The notes below the pieces were generated by a model that was given only the letters and a program-made list of their open reading frames with translations, was not told where the DNA came from and made no database searches. A stretch of DNA of 64,000 nt from Schizochytrium sp. TIO01 (lineage: Eukaryota; Sar; Bigyra; Thraustochytrida; Thraustochytriidae), in contig SMSO01000032.1 of the NCBI GenBank assembly GCA_004764695.1, positions 3,516,983 through 3,580,982 of the forward strand, in the 5' to 3' direction. Below, in pieces: positions 1 to 11,700 of the stretch. Every line of letters starts with the position of its first letter. Within the stretch, counting starts at the first letter, position 1. The position numbers were made by a program, and so were the translations under genes.

Positions 1-544
1 CCTAAATCCTGTATATGCTAACGCTGCTTTCATATCACAAATTGCTTACTGCTAGGTATTACATTACCATGGGCCAGAGTATAATGTAACCTCAACTCAA
101 AAGAATCGGGTGGGTTGTAGCAAAATAAACTTTTACATATATTTTGTACATCATATTTGCTTCATGAGCTGTGGATTAAGCAACTAAAGTTGCAAGGTTT
201 CAAGGGTGGGTTTAAATATGTGACACTGTTCACCAAGTGATACCTCAATCTATTTAGATATGTATTGCCGAAGAGTTAGCAGCATGACACGCCTTTTCGA
301 AGAAAAGAACGCAGAGCATGTCAAACGCTTTATGTATGTCCGGACTATATCATAGAAGTACAGATGGGAACTGTGTGGAGTAGTGGGTAGCAAACATCAT
401 GTATTCATTTAACAGTAACACAAGGAAATACAAGCAAAGACTGCCAAGGGAGAATACATTCCTGTCTTTGAAAAAGATTTACGGATGGGAAGGAAATGGA
501 TGTACTAATTGATTTGATCACACTATGTACGAATGAAAATGGAT
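1..544. other. Left-edge spacer, no gene seen
   Basis: AT-rich sequence with no convincing open frame on either strand. The part next to position 545 would be the 3' untranslated region and downstream flank of the minus-strand COX6B gene. No clear polyadenylation hexamer was identified in it. Confidence 0.5.
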
Positions 545-793
545 TTATTCCTCGTCGTTAAGGCTCAAGCCAGGGAACTGGCCGTTCTCACGCTGCTCAT
601 CCCAGGCCTCAATGACGGCGTTGGGGCAGAGGCTGCGGGCAAAGTGGAGGGACTGCTTGCAGGCATCCTCGTCCTCACCGGTGCGCTTGAGGCAGAGGAT
701 CCACTCGTTGTAGCGAGTCCAGCAGTGCTGGTACTGGTTGGTGTTGGGGAAGCGCGGGTCGCGCGGGGTGGTCTTGAGGACGACGTCAGACAT
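545..793 (-). CDS. COX6B: Cytochrome c oxidase subunit 6b (COX6B/COX12)
   Basis: An 82-residue protein read from the ATG at 793. It carries the twin-cysteine signature of subunit VIb: a CX9C pair (C-WTRYNEWIL-C) followed by a CX10C pair (C-KQSLHFARSL-C), in a CHCH helical hairpin. In this family the cysteines form two disulfides after import by the Mia40 pathway, and the protein sits on the intermembrane-space face of complex IV at the dimer interface. The N-terminal stretch with TTPRDPRFPNTNQYQHCW is also typical. The frame stays open upstream to an ATG at 847, which would add 18 residues; the 793 start is preferred because SDVVLKT is the usual N-terminus length. COX6B has no cleavable presequence. 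Length agrees with the family (about 80-90 residues). Confidence 0.95.
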   Translation of the reverse strand: MSDVVLKTTPRDPRFPNTNQYQHCWTRYNEWILCLKRTGEDEDACKQSLHFARSLCPNAVIEAWDEQRENGQFPGLSLNDEE

Positions 794-935
794 TTTGGAG
801 AGACGGACGGTAAACCTGTTTAATTGAAGACACACAATAGTGGACAACGAAATGCCACAGATTACAAGTGGTTAGTTAATCATTTTCTCCCTTTCCCAGT
901 TAATCTTGCAGTTGGACTTTGGAACCCCTTCTCTA

Positions 936-1178
936 CTAGCACTCCTTTACAAACAATTTAATGGCTGCATCTTTCTCAGACTCTCGGTCGTATTTATCTC
1001 TCTGTCCTATTTCTACATGGCCTTTCAATAGATTACTATGGAAGAGTGCTGCCTTGTTAGGATATAACGTATCAATGAACCTTCCTTTATAGAAAGTAAA
1101 ATCGTAAACATATACAGTCATACGATATATTTCCGCCATGTTAAAGGATACAGAAGAGGTCTCCTTTAGCAATTTCAT
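936..1178 (-). CDS. Possible small protein, unknown function
   Basis: An 80-codon frame opens with ATG at 1178 and ends in TAG. The predicted peptide is mixed and charged (central region YVYDFTFYKGRF, C-terminal region rich in D/E/K) with no low complexity, signal peptide or membrane segment. I recognise no domain. The codons are more AT-rich than those of the strong genes in the window. Frames of this length arise by chance in a spacer of this size, so it could be an exon fragment, a small gene upstream of COX6B, or noise. Confidence 0.22.
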   Translation of the reverse strand: MKLLKETSSVSFNMAEIYRMTVYVYDFTFYKGRFIDTLYPNKAALFHSNLLKGHVEIGQRDKYDRESEKDAAIKLFVKEC

Positions 1179-2328
1179 GAGGCGCTAGGTTGTTTCATTG
1201 CAAGTCCAAGGGACGGGCAAATATCGTTGCCGTCTCCGAGGACCGCTATTTCACCATAAAACACCCTCTCACTAGAGAAATAAATCTCAGCCCTATCTTC
1301 TTCTGACAAAACGGCGCGTAAAACGCAACAGCTCAGTCAAAAGCTGGAAACTGATGGACCCAGCCAAACATCGATACGTAAACAGAGAGATCAGAGAAAG
1401 AAATCCGTAAATAGGCAGCATACATATGATGGATACACCACGTGAGCCTAGTAGAGAAGCAGCGACCAAAGAACAGGGAAGAGAACGGCTTAGGCCCAGC
1501 GGGGCGGCTTAGGCGATGTCCTGCACCTCCTAAACATGTCCAACTCAGTCCTCCAAGGCCGCTCTTCACGTCTTCGCTTTGACGAGACAGGGCTTTTCCG
1601 CCTTATTATCCCCTACTAGACGAGGCCTCCTTCCCTTCGCTCGCCATCATGCCGCCATCCGCGCTAACGACGGCGCCGGGCCCAGGCGGGGGTACCAAGG
1701 GTGAGGTTCAAGGTGGGGGTGGACTGGAGGGAGGGGGCGGCGTGCAGCGCCATGCGGCGCGCTCGCGGACTTACCGACGATCAGTGCGAAGCAGCGCGCA
1801 AAAGAGGATTGGCGGCCGAGGTGAAACGGAGGACGCGCCCATACCCACCTTAAACATTAAGTCAATTCCCGCACGGTAATAAGGTGCTTCGGACGGGATT
1901 AAGGTGCTCTTCCAGGTGCAGTCAGGCTCTGCAGCAGAGCCGCAGAATAAAGGGTTCTGCAGACCAGGAGGGGGGTACTCTTCACTAACATCTTCTATAC
2001 ACGCAGCTAAACCCAACTATAAACCCCTCTACGTTCCCCACTTAAAGTGAACTTTAATCGCATCAGCCCATTCACGAGGTAGGTGGGGGGGTCCTTTGCA
2101 GCTAGTGCAGTGCCTGAGGACGAGGCTAGGCACACGTAGTTGGGTGTAGGTGGGGTAGGCTACGGTTAAGCTTATGAGGCACATAGGACTCTGTCTCTCT
2201 GTGGAAGAGAGGGAAAGAGGCCATAAGAAATATAGGAATAGAAATCATAGATAGAATTATAAAGTAATAAATGATGGAAAAGAACTTTGATCTTCTTCTG
2301 TGTATGACTTAAGTCAAAGAAAAGAAAG

Positions 2329-2359
2329 GAAAATAAAATAAAATAAAATAAAATAAAAT
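2329..2359. repeat. (AAAAT)n microsatellite
   Basis: About six copies of an AAAAT pentamer in an A-rich context. Confidence 0.9.
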
Positions 2360-2487
2360 GAAAGAAAATGAACAGAAGAACAAAAATAAAGAGAATCGAT
2401 GGTGAATATACATATATATATATATATAAACTTAAAGAAAGAACTCGAAAGAAGGAATCGAAGAAAGAACTAAAGAACTAAATAAGC

Positions 2488-2488
2488 A

Positions 2489-2558
<70 letters not shown>
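2488..2558. repeat. Compound (GAAA)n-(GATA)n microsatellite
   Basis: About nine GAAA units run directly into about nine GATA units. The long IYLSIYLS and FFLSFFLS peptides read across it are repeat artefacts. Confidence 0.95.
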
Positions 2559-4274
2559 TGCAGATTACAGAGCCAACTTGAGCGCTCTGGAGGTACCGCG
2601 GGGCCAAAGGAGGTCGCGCTGTTCCCAGAGAGCGCAGTTAAGGTTGCCGTCGCACCTCCCACAGAGTTTGCCTGTGGCAGACAAGTAGCCAGCCAATCAG
2701 CGACGCCGAGTGCGCCTGGGTTATATATATGATAACATCCACTTTCTTTCAACAGCTGAAGCACCAACGTATCGTATCGTATCGTATCGTTTCAGGTAGC
2801 CAACGCATAGCACCTCCTAGCGCAGCCAAAACCTACCACGCCATGCCAACTGTTGGAGCCAATGCGATGTAGATCAGGGCCATAAAAGCATCCAGACGGC
2901 CCAGAATTTGGGGAGATCCACCGTCACAAACCGCTTCGTTCCATCAGACTAAGGCCGGGAACTGCCGCGATAGACCCGCCCAGTTGGCAAATATCTAAGA
3001 TGCCTGCCTGCCTCTTTCATGTGCCAACTGCGAGAACTTGGCAAGCAAGCCGCGTTCCGTTCTTTTGCGGGAGTGGAACGGCACGTCGACCTAGCACTGC
3101 CTAGCTAGCACCTAGCTAGCCCTCCGTAGCAGTTGTTGCTCAGTAGGGTGGTGAATAGGGGTAATAGTAGGGGTGGGTGAAAAAGAAAGAACTTTGAATT
3201 GAATGGGCGTATGCGAGCAAGAAATGTTGTAGTAGTGACAGAAACAGAACTCGGGTGGCAACTCACTTGGGGACGATGAAAGGAGGAGGCTCCAACCGAC
3301 ACAGATTTGCACAGTAGAGGACCGAGAATCAGTAATGGGATGGCTTTATTCCTAGGTTTTTAGTTTAGTTCCTCCTGTGCTATTATTCTATCCTCCTCAA
3401 AAGTAGGATGTCGTGGGCAGTAGGTACACTACAGGATAGCTAGTAATACTAGTCTTAGTGAGGAGTACGGTGTGTACCATAAGTCCATAGCAGTTGCCGT
3501 TGCCATGGCTTGGAGGCCACAGAGTTTGCTGGTGAAGGCGTCTGAGGGTTCGTGGAGAGGGCGGAGTTGCGATGGGGTACTATTAATTAGGTTTTACAAT
3601 GGAGCTTACGCTTGTGTGAATGGCCGAGGTTTACTTTATTGAGAAAGGTGAAGAAGGAAAGAGCTATTTGATGCTAGCTTTTTGACAGGAGTAAGCCTAA
3701 GACTACTACTAATAGTACTACTAGTGCTGCTCCTGCTAATCTAATCGGTGGGACGAATGTGAGTAGTACTATAGAAAGAGAGAGAATAAATTGAAATTGA
3801 GTTGCTTTGTAAGGCTACGAAATGCATACAATTGGATGGACCACTTTGCAAAGTGCACACTGCAGAGAGGGGACGAGTGTTTCTCTGCTATTTGTTCCCT
3901 GAAGCGAGCATCTTCGTTCCATAGAATTCTTCCAAACTCTATGGAGTTTCTGCATTTTCAAGAATTCTTTTTAAAAAACTGGATTACAGCAATCTTTTCT
4001 TTTCATTAGTTTCAAGACTCAGCAGGTTTCGCGGACGGACTGCTACCTACTATGCTGCTGCCCTTTTGCAATTTTCGTAAAAATGGTTAATTCCCAGTGA
4101 AGGGATCTTTCGATAAAGCAGTAGAGTCTGCATCCATCATATAAACTGGTGCCTCAAATAGAGTGAAGTGCGGGGGAAAGAGAGAGAGAGAGAGATCGTT
4201 GATCATGCTAAAATTTGTGCGCAAAAGTACGAGCGAAATTCAACAATAATGAAGACAAGACGAAGAAAATTTCA

Positions 4275-6212
4275 TTACACAGAGACAGGGTTTGCTGAGG
4301 AGGTCAGATGTTTGTTCACGACAAGGAGATTGTGCGATACATCCTCGCGGATCCTCTCCGCGGAGGGCGAATCAAGATTATTTGATTGGGCACGCAGGCG
4401 GCCTGCAGCTCGTGGTGGGATGTGGAGTTTTGGCTGCTGAGCGTTAGACGATTGGTGCTTTTGTTCCTGTTGATCAGGTTTTGTGGGAATCTTGCTGGTC
4501 GAAGACTGGGACTCAAGGTTATTGGTCTGATCAACATGAACCTGCTGTTTGGGGGCACTGGTATTGCTGTTGTTGCTCGTACTGGTACCCGAGGTCGGTG
4601 AAGCTTCCTCGTTATCGTGATTATGAATGTCATGTCGACTTGAAAATCGTGCACTAGAAAGGCGCATGCGAAGACGGGAGCTCGCATCAGATGCCGAGGA
4701 GGCAAAGTGGCGAGCAGCATTCGAGGCTGCAGCGAAGGAGGACGACGCAGTTGATGGCGCAGTAGGTGGCTCTTCAGCAGACTGATTCGGATCAAGCATA
4801 GCCGCAGCATTTTCAAGGTATTCTTTAGCAGCGCCGAGGTTATGGCGGGAGAACTGAAGGGCTCCAAGTTGCGAGAGAATGTCAGCCTCAAGTTCAGTAT
4901 CAGGGTCATCGCATTCGCGGCAGATTTGCAAAGCGGATTCGAAGAGCTCCTGCGCACGCGCAAAGTCCTTACGTTCCACATCAAAAGATCCCACAAGCAT
5001 TAGAGTTCGTGCATGCTTGGGGCTGCGAATCGAATAACATTCAAGAGAAGCAGCAAGTGCCATCTCGCAATGTTCCATGGCAGCGTTCTTTTCATGCACA
5101 TCTAACAATGCGTTGGCGAGCTCCAAATGCAGCACAATGGCCTCAGGAAAAGCTCCTCCATTATGTAAATTTGTCTGGCGATGCAAGACATCACGTAGAA
5201 TGGCGACCGGTGCTCGGAGTTGCGACACATCAGATTCACCTGCAGCGCCCTTGGACAAAAGATCGCTAAGCGCGGCTTGCTCCAACCCATCGGAGAGGTC
5301 GACAAGCTTGTCAAGATAGTCCTTGTTGCTATGGGTAATCTTGTGGTATACCTTGTCTACGAGTTCGATGGTTACTTCATCGGGTGCGCTTGCAATGGGC
5401 CGTTTCAAGCCAACACCAAACTCCACGCGAGATGCCTTTGTGCGGTGAAGCTCCCATGAGTAGGTCCAAGAATCAATGATTGTGAAGACTGCAACAGTAG
5501 GCAGAGGACAAACAATGCCACGCGCCGAAGCTGAGTGCGTGGTTGGCTCTAGCCCTTCATCGGAAATAAAATCGAAAAACAAAGTCTGTGCCTTGCGAGA
5601 GCGCGCAAAAATCTGGACTTGGCGCGCAAAGTCTGAAAATGTGCATTTACCAGCGGCAATGCAATGGATGGTGCTAGGGTCTACACGCCTGTTCAAGAGA
5701 CCAGCTGAAATTGGATTGAGGTCTTTAAGAACGAACTCATAGACGTCAAAGATAGTCCAATCATAGTATGATAGCTCCCTCAGCTGCCCACGAGTAGGGC
5801 GGATTCTCATGCCTGCGTGTTCGATGTAGCCATCTTTACTGATGCGAACAGTAGCGCCGCGTTCAATCAAAACATGGTTGTTGATTCTGTCTTCCTCGCT
5901 CTCAAAAATGTCTTCTTCCACTGCATAGAGTTGGACATCAAATTTGCCCTGCTCTAAGTCGTTGACTAATTTTGTAAAGGCCTTGAATGAAGTGGCCTCG
6001 TACCTGCCAGCGTCACTTGTGCTGCGCATGCTTCGAATAGAAGACGCTGCTGCAGAGCCATGGTGACTGTGAATATCGCCTTTAAGGACATGCACGAGCT
6101 TGGATGCCCATGAGTGATGTTTATGTTTGGACTGAGTCTCCCGAATGTGATCCCTTGACAGGTTTTCTGACTTGGATGGCTTTCGCCTGCTCACACGTGA
6201 CGTGAACGGCAT
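4275..6212 (-). CDS. TPR-type repeat protein, function unknown
   Basis: A 645-residue protein read from the ATG at 6212; the frame is open to 6254 but has no ATG there, and AAC precedes the chosen start. Three regions are visible. Residues 1-75 are basic, Ser/His-rich and probably disordered. Residues about 80-330 look globular (motifs RGATVRISKDGYIEHAG and YYDWTIFDVYEFVLKDL), but I cannot assign a fold. Residues about 355-475 form paired helices with TPR-like spacing (LELANALLDVHEKNAAMEHC, FARAQELFESALQIC, LSQLGALQFSRHNLGAAKEYL), resembling kinesin-light-chain-type TPRs that bind peptides. The last 170 residues are Ser/Asn/Gln-rich and disordered. No enzyme motif or membrane segment is seen. 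A scaffold or adaptor role is inference from the TPRs only. Confidence 0.8.
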   Translation of the reverse strand: MPFTSRVSRRKPSKSENLSRDHIRETQSKHKHHSWASKLVHVLKGDIHSHHGSAAASSIRSMRSTSDAGRYEATSFKAFTKLVNDLEQGKFDVQLYAVEEDIFESEEDRINNHVLIERGATVRISKDGYIEHAGMRIRPTRGQLRELSYYDWTIFDVYEFVLKDLNPISAGLLNRRVDPSTIHCIAAGKCTFSDFARQVQIFARSRKAQTLFFDFISDEGLEPTTHSASARGIVCPLPTVAVFTIIDSWTYSWELHRTKASRVEFGVGLKRPIASAPDEVTIELVDKVYHKITHSNKDYLDKLVDLSDGLEQAALSDLLSKGAAGESDVSQLRAPVAILRDVLHRQTNLHNGGAFPEAIVLHLELANALLDVHEKNAAMEHCEMALAASLECYSIRSPKHARTLMLVGSFDVERKDFARAQELFESALQICRECDDPDTELEADILSQLGALQFSRHNLGAAKEYLENAAAMLDPNQSAEEPPTAPSTASSSFAAASNAARHFASSASDASSRLRMRLSSARFSSRHDIHNHDNEEASPTSGTSTSNNSNTSAPKQQVHVDQTNNLESQSSTSKIPTKPDQQEQKHQSSNAQQPKLHIPPRAAGRLRAQSNNLDSPSAERIREDVSHNLLVVNKHLTSSANPVSV

Positions 6213-8714
6213 GTTTTCTTCAGCGTCCTCTATTCTGGTAATGGTACCCTCCAAGAACCCAAGAATTAGAAGCAGCTCAAATCAGGGTTTGAATGTCTTT
6301 GATCAAGTAGCGCGTGAGAGTGTGCGCGAAAATCTAAGTGAGTCTGAGCGAGCTAAACAGACTAACACGCAGGTTTAGCAGGGTTCTACCTTTTGGCAGA
6401 AGTGCTCTATTGTAATCAGGCTGTCCTGGATTTTGATGGCGTTTGACTTAAATTGCAGCGTTACTCAGAGGCCTGAGAGGTCCTCTGTCTGTGTGCTGCG
6501 AGTAGCTTCCGCCGCTCGTTCACTTGCTGCGTTTGACCTCGTTCTGGGCAAATAACCAAGGCAGGGGCCCTTTATTATGCTAGTAGGTAGGTACTAGTTA
6601 GAAAGTATAATGTCGTAAATAAAGTAAGGAGAGGAAGTGAAAGGTTTGAACGTGTGTTTTCGCAGATCTCTCGTAACAATCCGCGTTTCCTGACGTTTCT
6701 TTCCTCGCCAGCCTCTTCCTCGCAAGACGGTCCTCTCGAGTCGGTCCCGGCTTCGTCCAGCTACCCACCAGCTCCCAGTCACCTCCCACGCAGCGAGGTG
6801 CGTCGCGTGCGTCCTGCAACTGCTGTCACAGCCAGGCCTCTCCAAGCGTGGTGTTTTTATGTTTCTGTATCGAGGTTTGCCTTCGCCGCACTTGTGCCAC
6901 TGCCAACAAGAAGAGAAGAGTGTATAGCTAGCTAGCTAGCTACTCCCCCCAAAGCCAAAAAAAAAAAGGAGCAAAACTTGAAAAGGGCTGAAGAGAGAAA
7001 AAACCAGAAGTAAGTAAGAGCGCAGAGGAAAAAGCAGGCCAGAAGAGACTCAGGACAACTGAGCGACTGATGACTTTCTCTCGCTTTGCCTTTCCTTTCT
7101 TGAACGAAACTTTCAGAGAAACAAACTTTCACCGAAGAACAAAAGAAAACAAAGAAAGAAAGAAGAAAAAGAAAATAAACCAAACAAACTGATGCCGAGC
7201 TGGTTTGCTGTCGCGGCCTTCGCTACCTATGCACGCCCGTTTCACCGTGTCAATGGGCGTCCACGCGGCAGGCGACCTGGTTACGTACTATGATCTCCAG
7301 ACCAGCGTGTGAAGTTTCTCTAACGTGTCGTCTTCGCAAGGCGTCGTGCAGACGGAGCTGAGCCTTTTTCGCAGTGATAGGGTTCTGTCCTCTATTTCCT
7401 CAGTCGGTGTGATTCTTTCTTTCTTCTTTGCTTTTTATCACAAAAACAAACCAAACAATACAAAACAATTCTAAAAAATCAATCACTTCGCTCTTCTTCT
7501 TCTTCTTCTTCCTTTTTGTTCTTTCAGTCGCTGCTTTTCAGCACTAGTACTACTCTACCTACCGCCTACCCTAGCAGTGCTCGCTGTTCTTTCGCTGACG
7601 TTCAGTTTTCATTTTATTAAACATGACCAGTCAATCAATCTCTGAGGGGAGACAGAGAGACAGAGAAGGAAAAAGCGGGAAGGGCAGCAAAAAGAACGAG
7701 GATCCATCTTCGCCGGAAGAACGAATATGGAGAAAAGAACAGAACGATGTGGAACAGCGGAAGAACGGTCTCCAGGACTCGCTCGCTCTTGATTCGAATG
7801 CGATCGATGATATTGGCACGGAAAGAACATTCCATTCTGTGCCATGGCCACGGGCAGAGGCGCTGCGAAGGGCCGCAGTGAGGCTGCGAAGAGGCCCCAG
7901 CACACTCGCACCGAGGCTGGGAAGCTGCGGGTGCGAGCTAAAGTTCGGAAATTTGAAGTTTCATCTTTTTGGCTGCCTGTCTGTTTGTTTGAAAATTGAC
8001 CTGATGGCGATCCACGACGCTGAAGCCGCCGCGGCAGGGCAGCGCGACGAAACGGGTGCCTTGGCTGCTGCTGCTGCAACAGAGGGCTCTGAGAACGTTT
8101 TCCGCCACCAAGCCCGCGCTACGGCCCGGGTTCCCGGGTCCGGTCGAGATGGAGATGCCGCTCGCCACGAAAGCTTGGTTCTGCTGCAGGGACTGGTTCC
8201 TGCGCCGCAGAGAGCGTCTGGGCACTCGAGCCGCCGCGACGGCAGCTTCCGTGCTGTGCCAAGCCGCGCGAGTGCAGCTGCGCTTGAGGACGCAGGGCGG
8301 CGAGGCCGGAGTGTCTGGCCCAGGCAAGATTCGGGATCCCAATTCGAATCCAATTCGACTTGAAATTCGCCCCAATTCTCGACGAGACCCGCACTTTGAA
8401 GCCCAAGAAGTCCTAAGCCAGACCCACCCAGAGTCCTCGCCGAGTCGGTCCCGCCGCGACCGCGCTTGACACGCAGCGCTCTCGAGCCTGGCTCCGCACG
8501 CACGCACGCACGCACGCGAGCCCGTGGCCCTTGTTCTATGATTGGCCATCTCCAATTCAAATCACTGTCGTTCTCTCCTTTTCAAATTCAAAATCCCCTT
8601 TTCAAAAATTCAAATCCCTCGCTTTTCAAAACCCTTTTCAAGGGAGCCTTGGGCCTACCGTCGCCTATGCATTTACTAGGGCTTGTTTTCTTTCTTTCTT
8701 CCTTCCTTTCTTTC

Positions 8715-8760
8715 TTGTTTGTTTGTTTGTTTGTTTGTTTGTTTGTTTGTTTGTTTGTTT
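8715..8760. repeat. (GTTT)n microsatellite
   Basis: About eleven GTTT units. They explain the CLFVCLFV peptides read across this spot. Confidence 0.95.
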
Positions 8761-11700
8761 TCTTTCGAAAAAAGAAGAATGAGTTGGATCACTGATCACA
8801 GTCGCAGCAATCGACGCAGAGAGAAGGACGACTTAAGTTCTCGAGACTAAAGTTTCTTTTGTGAGTGGCTCCGCATTAGTGAGGTAAGAAGGGACTCTGA
8901 GGTGACCAAACAAAACAAAGTGTGTCTCATATTGTACAGACTCTCTTTCGTTTTATGGACGCTCTGCTTTGCTTTGCTGTATGTATCCTAGCTAGGTAGG
9001 CCTATCTACACAGGTCCTAGGCGTCTGTCTGTCTGCTTCGTGCAGGAGGAATTGGCCATCAAAACTCGATCATCTGTGTCCACAGTTTGACAGAACAAGG
9101 GCCTCGAGGATCCAGCGCGGCACGTCCCTTGACCGTGCAGCACGCAGACTTGTGGCCCACGGTCGCGTCCAGGAGAGACTGTCTATTTTGGGGGTAAGCT
9201 TTGGAGAGTCCAGGATCGAAGTCAACTTCTCGATTACAGCTGACTCTGTTTGCTTGTTTGTTTATTTGCTCGCATTCAAGATTCCAAGAAAGATCACAGC
9301 CACTCGAGCTTCACAGAGGGAACAGAACAGAACAAATTGTTTCTCTGAAAGAACACCCGAAAAGAACGCCGCCTGTACCAAGAACTTGAACAAACGGAAC
9401 ATCTGACAGTCAAAGTTTGTTCTATTGTTTTCTTATCATGATTATTTTATTAAATATTAAAGAACCTATAGTTTTGGACTTGAAAGAAAATAGCAGTAGT
9501 AGTAGTAGTAGCAGTATAGGACATAGTAGAACTGGTCAAGAGAAAAAAACTTTGAAAGATGTAGAATTCAACTCAAGCTGAACTTCAAAGAGGTTCAGCT
9601 TTCATTGACCATCTTTCGTCATGAACAAACGGAGTTCCTCAAAAAATCTCGCTGGCTCTCCCCTATACCACACTGCTGCTAAAACCCATTTGACTGATAC
9701 AATGTGTCTCCATTCAAGCTCTGAAGAAACCACGGTTCTTCGGCGTTTCTTCCTGATAGCCCCCTCTTATGCCCACTGGGCGCCACATCCCCTCACATCG
9801 AGGGCACGAGCTAGGAGGGCGGCGAAACTGTCGCGTCTTGCCTTTTCCTCTGGCGTACACTATTAACGCTATGGCTTCTTTTATTGATGGCATCTACCTC
9901 CCTCCCTAGTAGTCCCTGATAAAGGGCTTAAAAAGAATGCTATGAAATAAAGAAGATCACACCTCTTTAAAATTAATTAGATTATATTTAATTTAAAGAA
10001 ACTAAAAAAAACTTTATATATACATGTTAAAAATTGAAACCAGCAAACTTGCTTTGATCGCAGCGGACAAAGGCCAGGCGATCTTTGTTCTGTTCTCCGA
10101 TGGAGACCCAGCAGCTAGCTATCTTGCCGCTGGCCGTCCTGGAGAGCCTGCAGGCCTAAAGTCAGAGCCAAGATCTCAAAGATCTCCAAACACAAAGCAG
10201 GCTGGGGCACCACCTCTAATTCGTTTGCTTTCTCAGCTCCAAGTTGCCTTCGGATCACCTCGCTCGCTAGCTAGCTTGCTTACCCTTACTGTTTTCGTTG
10301 AAAGGTCGTTGCCTCGAGACCCACTATCAACCTGGCGATGATAAACGAATCCGATATGTGAGCAGGCATAGAACTGAAGGGGTGTGCAGAAGAGGCCTCG
10401 TTTTGAAGAAAGGGTCACCGCGATCACCGCCTTCCCAATACGCGAGGTCGGCAGCGCCCGTCCAGAGTCGGCGCTGGCGCTTGGGACTTGTTCAGGTGGG
10501 CACGCACCACCCGCTCGCCCGACCTGGCGCCTGCTGGGTTGGGAGCGGGCTCGGCGCCGGGAGACCCGAGTCCGGAGTGCTCCGTGGACAATTACGGATG
10601 ACCGGTTAAATGTTACCACACTTGCACATGATGCACGCCCATACCTTTGGTTAGCTACTCCTTAGGCCACTGGTAGGCCGAGTCTGATGGCATGAAAACC
10701 AGACCGCCCTTCTATGGTTAACACTAATAATAAGAAGGTTTGTCTAAGGACCACGCTTCGCTCGAGCTGTTTTTTGGTTTCTTTTCTCCTCCTCTATAAG
10801 AGCTGATTGATCTTATGGAGAGCTGTCAATATTAGCAGTGCTATTAGTACCTGCTAGCTGAGAAGGAAGTTAAAAAAAAACACAAAAATATTTTATTTTT
10901 AATAGGAATATCATATACTGGTCTATATTTATGTTTGTTTTCAAATTAAAAAATGGCTCGGATAATTTGAAACGTGAATATGCTAACAAATAAAAATATA
11001 AATATAATTACTTGAATGAACAAGGAACAACCTTCTAAACTGGGATGACTTCCTTGCTCAAGCCAGCTTCATCTTGCATGACCTTCATGGCGTGTGTCAC
11101 GTTTATTGCAATACTGTCGCTCAAAGAGGCAGGAGCAACGTGTGAAGCAATACATAGACCGCCACCTGCGCCACAGCCTCAAGGAAAGAGCTGGAAACAA
11201 GGTTTAGATGTAAGATGATACGGAACCAACATAGAACTATTGTAGAACTTCTTTTCTGTTCTTCTCTTTTCTTTTTCACGCTTAAAGCAAAAAAAGGAAT
11301 TTCAAACAGAGATTAGTGGAATGATCGAAGTTCAATTCTTAGCTGTCTCACGGTCCGTCAGGCAGAAGAAGATTATGATCGCGATTCTTGAGACGGAGGA
11401 GTTATCTAGGTATAGCCTGGCGCAGAGAAATGTTTGAAGTAGCCTCGTTCGCTCTTGTACAAACAGCTACCTAGGTTCTGGCCGCCTTCCAAACAGTCCT
11501 GCTCTCCAGCATCGAGGTTCGAAAGGCTTGCGCTGACTCCGCCAAACGAACCCCGGCCCAGTGAATCCACCCGCCTGAACGCCGCAATCGAGAGCTCAAG
11601 CCAATGCCTCTATCTCTCGGCCCCTAAGCGTGCAATCTCGACTCCAAGCGTGCTTCATCGTGCAAGGAAAGCTAACTTCGTCAGTTGGGTCTACATTATG

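Larger units (their letters stand above)
1179..4274. other. Spacer with short tandem repeats and one GC-rich patch
   Basis: This 3-kb stretch between the COX6B side and the TPR-type gene holds several microsatellites (about 2329-2359, 2411-2428, 2488-2558, 2769-2790). A GC-rich patch lies at 1640-1900. In that patch two short ATG frames (at 1649 and near 1751) face possible GT/AG splice signals, but no spliced reading frame could be settled. Other frames here are short and overlapping. No RNA gene was seen. Confidence 0.5.

Noticed and set aside
4316-4996. 226-codon minus-strand frame inside the TPR-type gene
   Set aside because: It is a shifted-phase shadow of that gene with Pro/Arg/Leu-rich nonsense composition.
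7192-7320. Short frames resembling the start of a Mpv17-type membrane protein (MGVHAAGDLVTYYDL)
   Set aside because: The likeness is limited to a few residues, no following exon could be found, and the frame stops after about 40 codons.
7609-8560. Several overlapping frames of 100-246 codons on both strands in a GC-rich island
   Set aside because: They exclude each other, are Ala/Arg/Ser-rich, show no domain, and several lack an ATG. High GC lowers stop frequency on all frames.
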